From positions 1 to 43,174 of IMG/VR virus record IMGVR_UViG_3300044648_000338: a DNA stretch of 43,174 bases; one strand, 5' to 3'. Below, piece after piece: positions 1 through 7,037 of this stretch. Every line of letters begins with the position of its first letter. The first letter of the stretch is position 1. The notes under the pieces are model-generated. The model ran no database searches. It was not told the DNA's origin and saw nothing but the letters and a program-made list of their open reading frames with translations. This stretch comes from a virus. The position numbers and the translations under genes were made by a program.

Positions 1-116
1 CCCCACGCCTAGGTTGTTGCGTGTGTGCACGCCACCTGTTAGCGTGTGTGCACACCGCAAGAACGTGCCACCCAGCCCGAGGAGCCCTCATGACGAACCG
101 CCTGACCAGCGGCCCC
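1..116. repeat. Terminal direct repeat, left copy
   Basis: Identical to bases 43019-43134. It contains the last codons and stop of the gene at 42365-43030 (TAG at 10-12), the early promoter at 17-45 and the start of the gene at 90. The copy shows that the two ends overlap and the molecule closes into a circle. A 116-base overlap is also what a k-mer assembler leaves on a circular contig, so it need not be a physical terminal repeat. Confidence 0.95.
17..55 (+). promoter_or_regulatory. Early rightward promoter P1 with two operator palindromes
   Basis: The -35 TTGCGT (17-22), a 17-nt spacer and the -10 TAGCGT (40-45) match the promoter at 36089-36117 base for base in both hexamers. An inverted repeat GCGTGT-GT-GCACGC (19-32) covers the -35, and the perfect palindrome GTGTGCACAC (46-55) covers the expected start of transcription near 52. 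The palindrome family recurs at 36091-36131 and at 35979-35992, which suggests binding by the XRE repressor at 35528-36004. The first gene, at 90, has its own Shine-Dalgarno sequence. Confidence 0.75.
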
Positions 117-407
117 ACCCGCCACACCCGCCCCGCCGCACACCCCCGCCGCGAAGCCGCCCTCGACCTCGCCGCCTGGGTCCTCCTGCCCGCCGTCGAA
201 GCCCTCGACGACTTCGCGTCGTGGCTCGCCGACCAGAAGCCCAGCGAGATCGCCTACCAGGCCGTGCGCGCCCTCATCTGGATCACCATCGGCGCCGCCA
301 TCGTCATCAGCCTCGCCGCCCGCCAGCCCCAGCACGACCAGCCCGGCACCCCCCTGCCCGCCGACGCCATCACCATCCCCTCAGCCGTCAAGGTCGTGCA
401 GCCGTGA
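90..407 (+). CDS. Small membrane protein, unknown function
   Basis: The ATG at 90 follows CGAGGAG by 6 nt; the open frame extends upstream, but only into the promoter. The product is 105 aa: a basic, Pro/Arg-rich N-terminus, an amphipathic middle and one hydrophobic segment (about residues 58-78, ALIWITIGAAIVISLAA) followed by a polar tail. It is the first gene behind promoter P1, so it is probably an immediate-early membrane protein. No family recognised. Its stop overlaps the next GTG start as GTGA. Confidence 0.7.
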   Translation: MTNRLTSGPTRHTRPAAHPRREAALDLAAWVLLPAVEALDDFASWLADQKPSEIAYQAVRALIWITIGAAIVISLAARQPQHDQPGTPLPADAITIPSAVKVVQP

Positions 408-1012
408 CCAAGCCCAACCCCGCCTACGACGGCGACGCCCTCTGGGCGCTCACCCGCAAGCTGTACGACACGCAACCGCTCGCCACCGCCGAACGCGAAC
501 TCGCCGCCGCCGTGCTGATCGCCGTCGAGAACGCCCTGAAGATGGGCGAGGAGACCGACGGCGAAGGCACCGCCCCGCACTTCCCGGCCGCCGCCCTGCG
601 CCACCTCCGCAAGAGCATCGCCCGCAAGTTCCCGGCCAGCGAGCACACCCACACGCACGAGGAGTGCGGGCACGAGGTCGTCCCGATGGACGTCGAGGGC
701 GTGTCGGAGTGCTTCCACTGCGGCCCGCACTACGGCACCACCGAGTTCTGCCCCGAACGCTGCGACGTCGCCCGCGCCACCGCGACCGCGCAGCCCCGCA
801 CGTGGCGCAAGGGCGACGCCGAACCGCCCCGCAACCTCGTGCTCGAAGACGGCCAAGGCGACCGCGTCGCCCACCTGGGCAAGGGGTGGGCCTGGGTACA
901 GGTCGACGGGGTGGACTACACGCCCACGGTCGAGTTGTTCGGTTGGGCCTGGTCCGACTTCCCCTGGGACGGCACCGTCATCGGCGACGTGCTCACCGAG
1001 GTCCGCGCGTGA
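404..1012 (+). CDS. Hypothetical protein with Cys/His cluster
   Basis: The GTG at 404 overlaps the upstream TGA (GTGA), the usual coupling in this region. The 202-aa product has a helical N-terminal half resembling a phage helper segment (residues about 8-75), then a His-rich stretch and ECGHE...ECFHCG (about residues 86-107), which could bind zinc. The C-terminal part is rich in Trp and beta-type residues. No family recognised. It is the second gene of the P1 transcript. Confidence 0.65.
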   Translation: MTKPNPAYDGDALWALTRKLYDTQPLATAERELAAAVLIAVENALKMGEETDGEGTAPHFPAAALRHLRKSIARKFPASEHTHTHEECGHEVVPMDVEGVSECFHCGPHYGTTEFCPERCDVARATATAQPRTWRKGDAEPPRNLVLEDGQGDRVAHLGKGWAWVQVDGVDYTPTVELFGWAWSDFPWDGTVIGDVLTEVRA

Positions 1013-1278
1013 CCGCGCTCGTGAAGGGGCTGGCGCACGGCGTCAGCCCCGACGGACCCGAAGCCGAGCAGTACCGGGCCGGCGACCACGCCACCTGGCA
1101 CGGACCCCACGGCGCACGCCACGTCCTGGTGGACGACCAGGACGGGCCGTGGGTCGAAGTCCACGCGCCCGGCTCCGCGATCGGGTTCACCGTCGCCGAA
1201 CACGAGCTGGCACCCGACTGGCACTGCGCCTGGTGCGGACGACCCGTCACCAGCCTCCCCTGCGGCTGCGGCCGATAG
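1009..1278 (+). CDS. Hypothetical protein with C-terminal CxxC zinc motif
   Basis: GTG start at 1009 within GTGA; GTG at 1021 is an alternative. The 89-aa product has a beta-rich body (HVLVDDQDGPWVEVHAPG) and ends with HCAWCGRP...LPCGCG, a probable zinc knuckle. Unknown function. A strong hairpin follows the stop directly, so the first three genes seem to form one unit. Confidence 0.6.
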   Translation: MTALVKGLAHGVSPDGPEAEQYRAGDHATWHGPHGARHVLVDDQDGPWVEVHAPGSAIGFTVAEHELAPDWHCAWCGRPVTSLPCGCGR

Positions 1279-1283
1279 CCCCC

Positions 1284-1316
1284 GGTGCGCCCCGCCCACA
1301 CCAGGCGGGGCGCACC
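1284..1316 (+). terminator. Hairpin terminator candidate
   Basis: A perfect 13-bp stem (GGTGCGCCCCGCC paired with its complement) with a 7-nt loop lies 5 nt after a stop codon. There is no U-tract, as is common in high-G+C actinobacteria and their phages. Confidence 0.6.
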
Positions 1317-1339
1317 CCCCGACCAGAAAGGCGCGAACC

Positions 1340-1798
1340 GTGTCCACCACCCCCGACAAGGCCGTGACCGACAAGGCCGTCACCGTCGGCGTCGAGAACC
1401 TGCGTGACTGGCTGCTGACCGTCGACATCGGCTTGGACGAGTTCGAGCGGCTGGGCCCGCTGTCGGCCACCGACGTGGTCCGAGGCGTGCTGTCCGCCGC
1501 CCTCCCGTACCTGCACCAGACCGAGGACACCCAGACCGCCGAACTCCGGAAGCAGGTCGAGCGGCTCACCCGCGAACTGGCCGGCATGTCCGACATGGCC
1601 GTGAGGGCACGCGACCACAACGCCCGCATGACCGCAGCCCTGCACACGGCCATCTGCAACGCGGTCGGGTGGGACGTGAACGCCGCCTGGCCGGGCAACC
1701 AGGCAGCCGCCGAAGCGCTCTCCGAACTCCGCGCCGCCGCCCTCGCCCCGTCCACCGGGGACCAGTCCGAGCCCACCACCCCCGCGAGGCAGACGTGA
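1340..1798 (+). CDS. Hypothetical coiled-coil protein
   Basis: The GTG at 1340 follows AGAAAGG. The product has 152 residues: a helical N-terminal region, a short predicted coiled coil (TAELRKQVERLTRELAGM, about residues 62-79) and a polar Pro/Thr-rich end. It resembles the small early phage proteins often annotated only as hypothetical. It starts a new run of coupled genes that includes the transporter and transglycosylase downstream. Confidence 0.6.
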   Translation: MSTTPDKAVTDKAVTVGVENLRDWLLTVDIGLDEFERLGPLSATDVVRGVLSAALPYLHQTEDTQTAELRKQVERLTRELAGMSDMAVRARDHNARMTAALHTAICNAVGWDVNAAWPGNQAAAEALSELRAAALAPSTGDQSEPTTPARQT

Positions 1799-2355
1799 CC
1801 CCGCCCGCCACCTCCGAACGGAGACCCCCCGTGCACCGCCTCGCCATCCTCACCGCCTACGTCGCCACCGTGTGGGCCGCGAACCTCCTCACCGACGCCT
1901 TCCACCTCCACCCCCTAGTGCTGGGCCTGCTCGTCCCCGCCGGCACCTGGGCCGCCGGTGCCGCGCTCATCGCCCGCGACCTGCTCCACGAAACCGCCGG
2001 CCGCGCCTGGGTCGCCGCGGGCATCGCGCTCGGCGTCGCCGTGTCCGCCCTCACCACCAGCCCAGCCCTGGCCCTCGCGTCCGGCGTCGCGTTCGCGGTG
2101 TCCGAGTTGGCCGACTGGGGCGTCTACAGCAAGCTGCGGAAGCGGTCGCCGGGCCGCGCCGTGCTGCTCTCCAGCCTCATCGGCGCACCGGTCGACACCG
2201 CCCTGTTCCTGTGGCTGTCCGGCATCGGCCTCACCTGGCAGGCACTGGCCGGGCAGGTGCTCGTCAAGGTCGGCCTCGCGCTGGCCATCGTCGGCGGCCG
2301 GGAGGTGATCCGCCGTGCTGTACCTCGGCAACGCCAGCTCTCCGCAGGTGCGTGA
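1795..2355 (+). CDS. VUT family (YhhQ-like) 7-deazaguanine precursor transporter
   Basis: GTG at 1795 in a GTGA overlap; GTG at 1831 is also possible. The 186-aa integral membrane protein has about five to six hydrophobic segments. Signature stretches of the VUT/YhhQ queuosine-precursor transporter family are visible: an N-terminal TAYVATVWAANLLT helix, RDLLHETAGR, then LALASGVAFAVSELADW and a late GQVLVKVG helix. Members of this family import preQ0 or preQ1. Its 3' end overlaps the start of a DpdA-like transglycosylase by 41 nt, so the pair probably works together: import of the 7-deazaguanine base, then insertion into DNA. The family call rests on recalled motifs; the substrate is inferred. 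Confidence 0.75.
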   Translation: MTPPATSERRPPVHRLAILTAYVATVWAANLLTDAFHLHPLVLGLLVPAGTWAAGAALIARDLLHETAGRAWVAAGIALGVAVSALTTSPALALASGVAFAVSELADWGVYSKLRKRSPGRAVLLSSLIGAPVDTALFLWLSGIGLTWQALAGQVLVKVGLALAIVGGREVIRRAVPRQRQLSAGA

Positions 2356-3070
2356 CGCCATGCAAGCCGGACGCCTCGGCCAGATGGTCACCCCCGCCGA
2401 AGGCCGCGAACCCCTCCCCGGTGTGCCGTTCGGCGCCGACAACGGCTGCTTCTCCGCGAAGGGCGCCATCGACCCCGAACGCTGGCTGGAGTGGCTCACG
2501 AAGACCGTCGCCGGCCGCGAAACCTACTGCCTGTTCGCCGTCGCCCCCGACCTGTTCAACCCCGACCTCGGCCTCGACATGGGCCGCGAGTCCCTCCACC
2601 ACTCCCGCCGCTACCTCGACGACATCCGCGCCCTCGGCGTGCCCGCCGCGGTCGTCGCCCAGAACGGCCTCACCCCCGAACTGCTCGCCCCGTACTGGAG
2701 GGAGTTCGACGTGCTGTTCCTCGGCGGGTGCCTGGAGTGCGTGCCCTGCGGCTACGTGCCCACCCTCGCCGACCTGGACCGCATGAAGGACACCAAGGAC
2801 TACCGCTGCCTGACCTGCCGCGCCGGCCTCACCGAGTGGAAGCTCGGCCACGCCGCGCAGCGCCTCGCCCGCACCGCCAAGCCCGAGTTCCGGCCCGACG
2901 CCGCCAAGCACGTGCACATGGGCCGGCTGAACTCCGGGCGCCGCTGGCGACTCGCCGAAGTCATGGGCTGCGACAGCGCGGACGGCACGTTCCTGGCGTT
3001 CGGCCCGGACAAGAACCTCGACCGCATGAGCAGCTGGCCGGATCACAACCTGTTCGGAGTCGCGTCGTGA
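2315..3070 (+). CDS. dpdA: DpdA-like DNA 7-deazaguanine transglycosylase (TGT superfamily)
   Basis: GTG at 2315 after GGAGGTGAT, inside the end of the transporter gene. The 251-aa product has features I associate with phage DpdA/TGT-like proteins: FGADNGCF (39-46, comparable to the DSGGF loop of TGT), VAQNG (114-118), FLGG and TEWKLG (135-138 and 173-178), HMGRLNS (201-207) and GCDSADGT (218-225, a likely nucleophile region). The predicted role is exchange of guanine in phage DNA for preQ0 or a relative, protecting it from host restriction. Between FLGG and TEWKLG lies a roughly 30-residue segment with five Cys (139, 142, 145, 165, 168), a probable zinc site. No queuosine biosynthesis genes are present, so the base must come from the host or by import. 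Confidence 0.65.
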   Translation: MLYLGNASSPQVRDAMQAGRLGQMVTPAEGREPLPGVPFGADNGCFSAKGAIDPERWLEWLTKTVAGRETYCLFAVAPDLFNPDLGLDMGRESLHHSRRYLDDIRALGVPAAVVAQNGLTPELLAPYWREFDVLFLGGCLECVPCGYVPTLADLDRMKDTKDYRCLTCRAGLTEWKLGHAAQRLARTAKPEFRPDAAKHVHMGRLNSGRRWRLAEVMGCDSADGTFLAFGPDKNLDRMSSWPDHNLFGVAS

Positions 3071-3144
3071 CCCCGCTGCCCGGAGGCACCCCGAACCCCT
3101 CGTCCACCCACCCGGCCGCCGCCGCGGCCTGAGGAGGCACAGAC

Positions 3145-3483
3145 ATGACCGACACCCCGAAACCTGCCAGCCTCGTTCATGCCGACGCGGTGGCGCTGAC
3201 CGCGATGCGCCCGGTCGACGGCGTCGCCCGCTTCTACTCGATCGCGGAGGCCGACTCCGGCCGGCGCGCGATCGTCGCCCTGTTCAGGCAGGCGCAGGCG
3301 TGCGGCTTCATCAAGCCGTCGTCCACCGAGCCGTCCTACGCGGTGCTGGACGTGCTCGACGCCAACGACGACATCGTGCAGGACTGGAACATCCCGACCG
3401 CTACCGCGTGGCGCTGGTGGTACCGCAAGCTCCACCTCCGCGTGGACCACGGCGACGTCGTGACCGCTGGCGGTGTCCGGTGA
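3145..3483 (+). CDS. Hypothetical protein
   Basis: ATG at 3145 after GAGGAGG (good spacing). The 112-aa product has a helical centre (AEADSGRRAIVALFRQAQACGF) and a Trp-rich C-terminal segment (TAWRWWYRKLHL). No family recognised. It couples through GTGA to the next gene. Confidence 0.65.
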   Translation: MTDTPKPASLVHADAVALTAMRPVDGVARFYSIAEADSGRRAIVALFRQAQACGFIKPSSTEPSYAVLDVLDANDDIVQDWNIPTATAWRWWYRKLHLRVDHGDVVTAGGVR

Positions 3484-3815
3484 CCTCCACCTCCGGGCAC
3501 ACCCCCGACCCGACCGTGCGCCCCGTCAAGTACGCCGTGTCCTGCGTCCCCGAGGGCAACGTCAACGCCCGCCACTTCACGGTGTGGGTCGAGGACCGTG
3601 GCCGTGGCCTGTGGGCTGTCACGGACGGCGCGTTCTGCTACGACGCGAACGGCGATGCCGAGTACGAGCCGATCCCGTCCGAGCGGGAAGACGAGTGGCG
3701 CGCGAAGTACCGCTTCGACCTCGACACCGCGCTCGCGCTGGCCAAGCGCGTGGCCCCGACCCTGACCGTCAACGGCTACACCGTGGCCGACGTCCTCGCG
3801 GGGGCAGAGCGGTGA
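3480..3815 (+). CDS. Hypothetical protein, paralogue of the gene at 7030-7359
   Basis: GTG at 3480 in GTGA. The 111-aa product is clearly homologous to the one at 7030-7359. Shared stretches are SCVPEG, a FCYDA-G block, EYE-IPSER, then ALALAKR-APT and a TVAD-LA-AER ending, with few gaps. The common layout is a beta-rich N-terminus carrying the FCYDA block and a helical C-terminus. Function unknown; the duplication suggests a useful early dosage or a divergent pair. Confidence 0.7.
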   Translation: MTSTSGHTPDPTVRPVKYAVSCVPEGNVNARHFTVWVEDRGRGLWAVTDGAFCYDANGDAEYEPIPSEREDEWRAKYRFDLDTALALAKRVAPTLTVNGYTVADVLAGAER

Positions 3816-4123
3816 CCGAGCAGAAGACCGCCGTGTTGTGCGGCTCGCCCACCCGCGCCGTCGCAGCCCTGGACGAGGCGCGCAGCCACTACGAGGCGCT
3901 GGACCACGTGGTGCACATGCCCGCAGCCGACGACTCCCGCACACCGGAGGAGCACGCCGCCCGCTGGTACGCGCTGATCGACGCGTGCGGCCCCGACGAC
4001 ACCGTGGTGATGTGCCAGTCCCCAGTCGGCATGGGTGAGCAGACCCGCCGCGAGCTGGACCGGGCACGCGCCGCCCACACGACCATCGAGTACTGGGCCT
4101 CTCTCTCGGAGCGTGCATCGTGA
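3812..4123 (+). CDS. Possible nucleoside 2-deoxyribosyltransferase-like protein
   Basis: GTG at 3812 in GTGA. The 103-aa product begins with a Rossmann-like strand (TAVLCGSPT), then a helix with a conserved-looking ARSHYEALDH, a middle DACGPDDTVVMCQSP and finally GMGEQTRREL...IEYW. The order strand, helix, 'GE-T--E-' and final strand resembles small phage nucleoside deoxyribosyltransferase or DUF4406-like proteins, which act on nucleotides. The resemblance is by fold pattern only. Close to the DpdA-like gene, a nucleotide-related role would make sense. Confidence 0.4.
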   Translation: MTEQKTAVLCGSPTRAVAALDEARSHYEALDHVVHMPAADDSRTPEEHAARWYALIDACGPDDTVVMCQSPVGMGEQTRRELDRARAAHTTIEYWASLSERAS

Positions 4124-4362
4124 CCATCACCCCCGACCCGACCGCCTGGCACTGGGCGACGTCCTTCGACGGCGAGCAGGTCAGCGACTCGTGCGGCTGC
4201 CGCCTCGGCCGCGACCACGACGAGCAGGAACACCACCCCGACGACTGCGGCGACTGCCAGGGCAGCGGCCAGGCGTTCGGCAACGACGCCCTGACGTGCC
4301 CGTGCGACTGCCACCCCTGGAACCAGTCCGAGCCGCCGACCGTGAACGGAGAAGTCCTGTGA
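4120..4362 (+). CDS. Small DnaJ-type zinc-finger-like protein
   Basis: GTG at 4120 in GTGA. The 80-aa acidic product contains CGC, CGDCQGSGQ (the CxxCxGxG motif of the DnaJ cysteine-rich domain) and CPCDC followed by His, enough ligands for one or two zinc ions. Phages and actinobacteria carry many such stand-alone zinc ribbons; the partner is unknown. Confidence 0.6.
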   Translation: MTITPDPTAWHWATSFDGEQVSDSCGCRLGRDHDEQEHHPDDCGDCQGSGQAFGNDALTCPCDCHPWNQSEPPTVNGEVL

Positions 4363-5282
4363 CTACTCCCTCCTCCGTCCCCGTCCCCGGCGAAGACGGG
4401 CTGCCCGAGTTCGAGGCGTTCGCCGCGCCCGCCGGCTACGACAACGAGCAGTCCTTCGCGTGGGCCGCCGGTACGGAGCACATGCGCACCCTCGCGCTGC
4501 CGCTGCTGGCGTCGCTGCGCACCGAGCGGGACGCGCTGCTGCGCGAGCTGGCGAACTGGAAGTCCGGTCGCCTCCGCAAGTCCTGGCCGGCGATCGAGTC
4601 CGTCCCGGACGGCCTGCACTACGCCGCCGAACTGGCCCGCACCCAGGACGAGGCTGAGGACGACGCGCACCGGGCTCTGCATCGGCACGCCGCCGTGCGG
4701 CTGCGGACGATGCACGACCTGGCGGGCCCGCTGCTGGAGGAGCGGAACCGGCTGCGCGCCGAGGTGGAACGGCTGGAGACGCTGGTGCTGGAGAAGCACC
4801 AGGCCGCCGAGGACTGGCGGAACGCCGCGATCGCCGAGCGGGACGGGGCTCTCGCGTCCCGTGCCGTGTCCCCGGACGCGGACGGGCTGCGACTGGCGGA
4901 CGACGCGGTGGAGAAGTTGGCGCAGCACATCGCCGACTACTGGGCCGGTCTGCGTGGCGGGACGACCGACGAGACGGACGCCGGGCTCGCGCACCACCTG
5001 CTGTCGCGGGGCTGGTCGTGGGCCCCGTCCACCACGGAGACGGCACCCGGACCGGCGGACCCGACCGCGCCGTACCGCGAACTGCTCGGCTGCCTGTGGC
5101 TGTACGTGGACTGGCGCTACGTCACCAAGCAGCTCACCACCGAGCAGAAGGAGCTGTTCGCGGACGCCGTGGACAGCAGCCTGCGTCCGGACCTGAAGCC
5201 AAGCGCGGACCGCTGGTGGCGCTCGCCCGCCGCTTCGCAGGACACGGCAGAGACGGCCGACACGAACGGAGAGCAGGCATGA
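4359..5282 (+). CDS. Hypothetical coiled-coil protein
   Basis: GTG at 4359 in GTGA. The 307-aa product has two predicted helical or coiled-coil regions (LLASLRTERDALLRELANW and LLEERNRLRAEVERLETLV, about residues 49-67 and 126-144), then a helical segment and a Trp-rich C-terminal part (LLGCLWLYVDWRYVTKQL). Its composition is like that of other early scaffold or adaptor proteins of actinophages. Function unknown. Confidence 0.6.
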   Translation: MTTPSSVPVPGEDGLPEFEAFAAPAGYDNEQSFAWAAGTEHMRTLALPLLASLRTERDALLRELANWKSGRLRKSWPAIESVPDGLHYAAELARTQDEAEDDAHRALHRHAAVRLRTMHDLAGPLLEERNRLRAEVERLETLVLEKHQAAEDWRNAAIAERDGALASRAVSPDADGLRLADDAVEKLAQHIADYWAGLRGGTTDETDAGLAHHLLSRGWSWAPSTTETAPGPADPTAPYRELLGCLWLYVDWRYVTKQLTTEQKELFADAVDSSLRPDLKPSADRWWRSPAASQDTAETADTNGEQA

Positions 5283-5845
5283 CCGACGACCAGGCCGTGT
5301 TCGAACAGCGTGCCCACGAACTCGCCGCGAAGGCCGGGATCACCCTCGACCGCGACTGCCCGCCCGAGTGGGCCGACTTCGTGGACGCCGGTCGCTCCGA
5401 CGTGCTGCTCCAACGCGGCATCGCCCACGTCCGGGAACGCGGGCTGCCCGAGGAGTTGGCCGACTACCTCGCCCGCTCGTGGGTGGTCCACGTCGAGACC
5501 TTCGGGCGTTGCCGCACCGCGGGCGACGTGACGATGGCCGCCAGTTGGGCCCGGCGCCACGCCAAGGTCGCGGCAGCGGTGCTCGCCATGCCGACGTCCG
5601 GTCGCCCCGGTGGGGACGCCGCACACCCGGTAGCGACCGGGCACACCGCCGTGGTCGAGGACGAGGGCTGCGGCTGGTGGGCCGCCATCTGCCAGACCGG
5701 CTGCGGACACCTCCGCTCGTTCGACTTCGAGGCGGACGCGCAGGACGCCGCCGACGCGCACCGCGCCGACAGCATCCGCCCCGCCGGCCCCGTCGTGCCC
5801 CTCACCGGGCCACTCGCCAACCCGACCCCCGAGGAGTCCCGATGA
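5279..5845 (+). CDS. Hypothetical protein
   Basis: ATG at 5279 overlapping the previous TGA (ATGA). The 188-aa product has a helical N-terminal half (residues about 1-105, with LPEELADYLARSWVVHVETFGRCRTAGDV) and a C-terminal half with two Cys in a GCGWWAAICQTGCGHL block that may bind metal or form a small beta domain. It ends in PEESR, the same end as the next gene. No family recognised. Confidence 0.6.
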   Translation: MTDDQAVFEQRAHELAAKAGITLDRDCPPEWADFVDAGRSDVLLQRGIAHVRERGLPEELADYLARSWVVHVETFGRCRTAGDVTMAASWARRHAKVAAAVLAMPTSGRPGGDAAHPVATGHTAVVEDEGCGWWAAICQTGCGHLRSFDFEADAQDAADAHRADSIRPAGPVVPLTGPLANPTPEESR

Positions 5846-6108
5846 CCGACCCCGCCGCGATCACCGTCCACCTGAGCATCGGCGGCCTCGACCGCAACGA
5901 AGCCGCTGTCGTACTGAACGCCATCCCGGCTGGCCGCTCGGCAACGTTCGAGGTCACCCAACCCGTCCTAGGCGGCCCTCGCTACGCCGTCACCCTGCAC
6001 GACCTGTCCACCGTGCAGGCCCGCGACCTGCTTACCACCCGCATCGACGCCGCCGAAGCCGTGTGGAACAGCAACCCCCGCCCCACCGCCACCGAGGAGT
6101 CCCGATGA
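5842..6108 (+). CDS. Small hypothetical protein
   Basis: ATG at 5842, 5 nt after GAGGAGT. The 88-aa product reads as an alpha-beta fold (TVHLSIGGLDRNEAAVVLNA...RYAVTLHDLSTVQARDLLTT). Its start lies in a 19-base sequence repeated exactly at the start of the next gene. Unknown function. Confidence 0.6.
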   Translation: MTDPAAITVHLSIGGLDRNEAAVVLNAIPAGRSATFEVTQPVLGGPRYAVTLHDLSTVQARDLLTTRIDAAEAVWNSNPRPTATEESR

Positions 6109-6473
6109 CCGCGTTCCGCCTCCACGGCGTCGCCTGCGGCGCGTGCGGCCTGCCCGGCTACCGCCACACCCCCGCCACCGGCATGACCGAGCACGTCGAC
6201 GGCCGCAAGAAGCCCTGCCGCACCGTGCTGCCCGAACCGCCGCCGCGGCCAGTCCGCCCCGCCACCCACCCCGCGCTGTCGCCCCGCGTCGCCCAGGTCC
6301 TCGGGCTGCACCTCCAGGGGCTCACCGAAACGCAGATCGCGCAGCGCCTGGGCGTGTCCGTCCCGACGGCCCGCACGCACATGCAGCGCGGCCGGGAAGC
6401 GTTCGAGGTGCACTCGACGTGGGAAGCGGCCCGGATCGCCCAAGACCGCGGCCTGCTGGGTGATGCGGCATGA
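6105..6473 (+). CDS. LuxR-type helix-turn-helix regulator with N-terminal zinc knuckle
   Basis: ATG at 6105 behind GAGGAGTCCCG. The 122-aa product opens with CGACGLPGYRH...C, a possible zinc site, then a Pro linker. A GerE/LuxR DNA-binding domain follows (about residues 58-100): LSPRVAQVLGLHLQGLTETQ, GVSVPTARTH, RGREAF. There is no receiver or ligand domain, so activity would depend on dose or a partner. It sits at the end of the early region and is a plausible activator of late transcription, but nothing in the sequence proves this. Confidence 0.6.
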   Translation: MTAFRLHGVACGACGLPGYRHTPATGMTEHVDGRKKPCRTVLPEPPPRPVRPATHPALSPRVAQVLGLHLQGLTETQIAQRLGVSVPTARTHMQRGREAFEVHSTWEAARIAQDRGLLGDAA

Positions 6474-6634
6474 GGCAGATCGAGAGCGCCACGGGGCTGT
6501 GCTCGGCGTGCGGCGCGCACCGTCGCCTCACCGGCTCGCTGGACGTCGAGCGCCACACCCGCAAGGTCAAGGGCGGGATGCGTCGCCGCTGTGCCGGCAC
6601 CGGTCGCAAGCCGAGCGGGGCACGCCGTGGCTGA
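6470..6634 (+). CDS. Small basic CxxC protein
   Basis: ATG at 6470 overlaps the upstream stop (ATGA). The 54-aa product is strongly basic, with CSACGAH near residues 11-17 and a later Cys in RRRCAGTG: a single zinc ribbon likely to contact nucleic acid. It overlaps the start of the RusA gene by 8 nt, so it probably belongs with DNA metabolism. Confidence 0.55.
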   Translation: MRQIESATGLCSACGAHRRLTGSLDVERHTRKVKGGMRRRCAGTGRKPSGARRG

Positions 6635-7037
6635 CGTGTACGAGGTCGAGGTGCCGCTGGTGCCCGGCAAGACCGGCGCGGTGCCGCCGCTGACCGCCAA
6701 CGACCGTCTGCACCGCATGGCCGAAGCCCGGCGCGTCCGGCTCGTGCGCGAGTGCGTCGCCGCCCGCGCCACGGTCGCCCGCATCCCGACCGCCACCCAC
6801 CTGACCGTGCAACTGCACTACGCGCCGGGCGACAACCGGCGGCGCGACGCGGACAACCTGTACCCGACGTTCAAGGCCGCGTGCGACGCCCTCGCGCGCG
6901 GCCCCCGCCGGGACTGGGTCGGCCTCGAACTCGTGCCGGACGACACGCCCGAGCACATGACCAAGCTCGCCCCCGTCATCCACCCCGGCCCCGGTGTCCG
7001 GCGGCTGTGGCTCACCGTGGAGGTCACCCGTGCCTGA
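6627..7037 (+). CDS. rusA: RusA-like Holliday junction resolvase
   Basis: GTG at 6627. The 136-aa product matches the length and pattern of RusA endonucleases, which cut Holliday junctions at replication and packaging intermediates. Visible: an N-terminal strand and LTANDRLHRM, then HYAPGDNRRRDADNLYPTFK with Asp74 and Asp76 in the positions of the RusA catalytic acids. DALARGPRRDWVGLE (Asp96) follows, then VPDD and a final strand RLWLTVEV. Actinophages often carry this gene beside small early genes. It works with RecT and the YqaJ exonuclease encoded after the repressor. Confidence 0.75.
   Translation: MADVYEVEVPLVPGKTGAVPPLTANDRLHRMAEARRVRLVRECVAARATVARIPTATHLTVQLHYAPGDNRRRDADNLYPTFKAACDALARGPRRDWVGLELVPDDTPEHMTKLAPVIHPGPGVRRLWLTVEVTRA

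Noticed and set aside
3067-3132. A 21-codon GTG ORF after the DpdA-like gene
   Set aside because: It is in GTGA overlap but encodes a low-complexity Pro/Ala peptide and no other evidence supports it.
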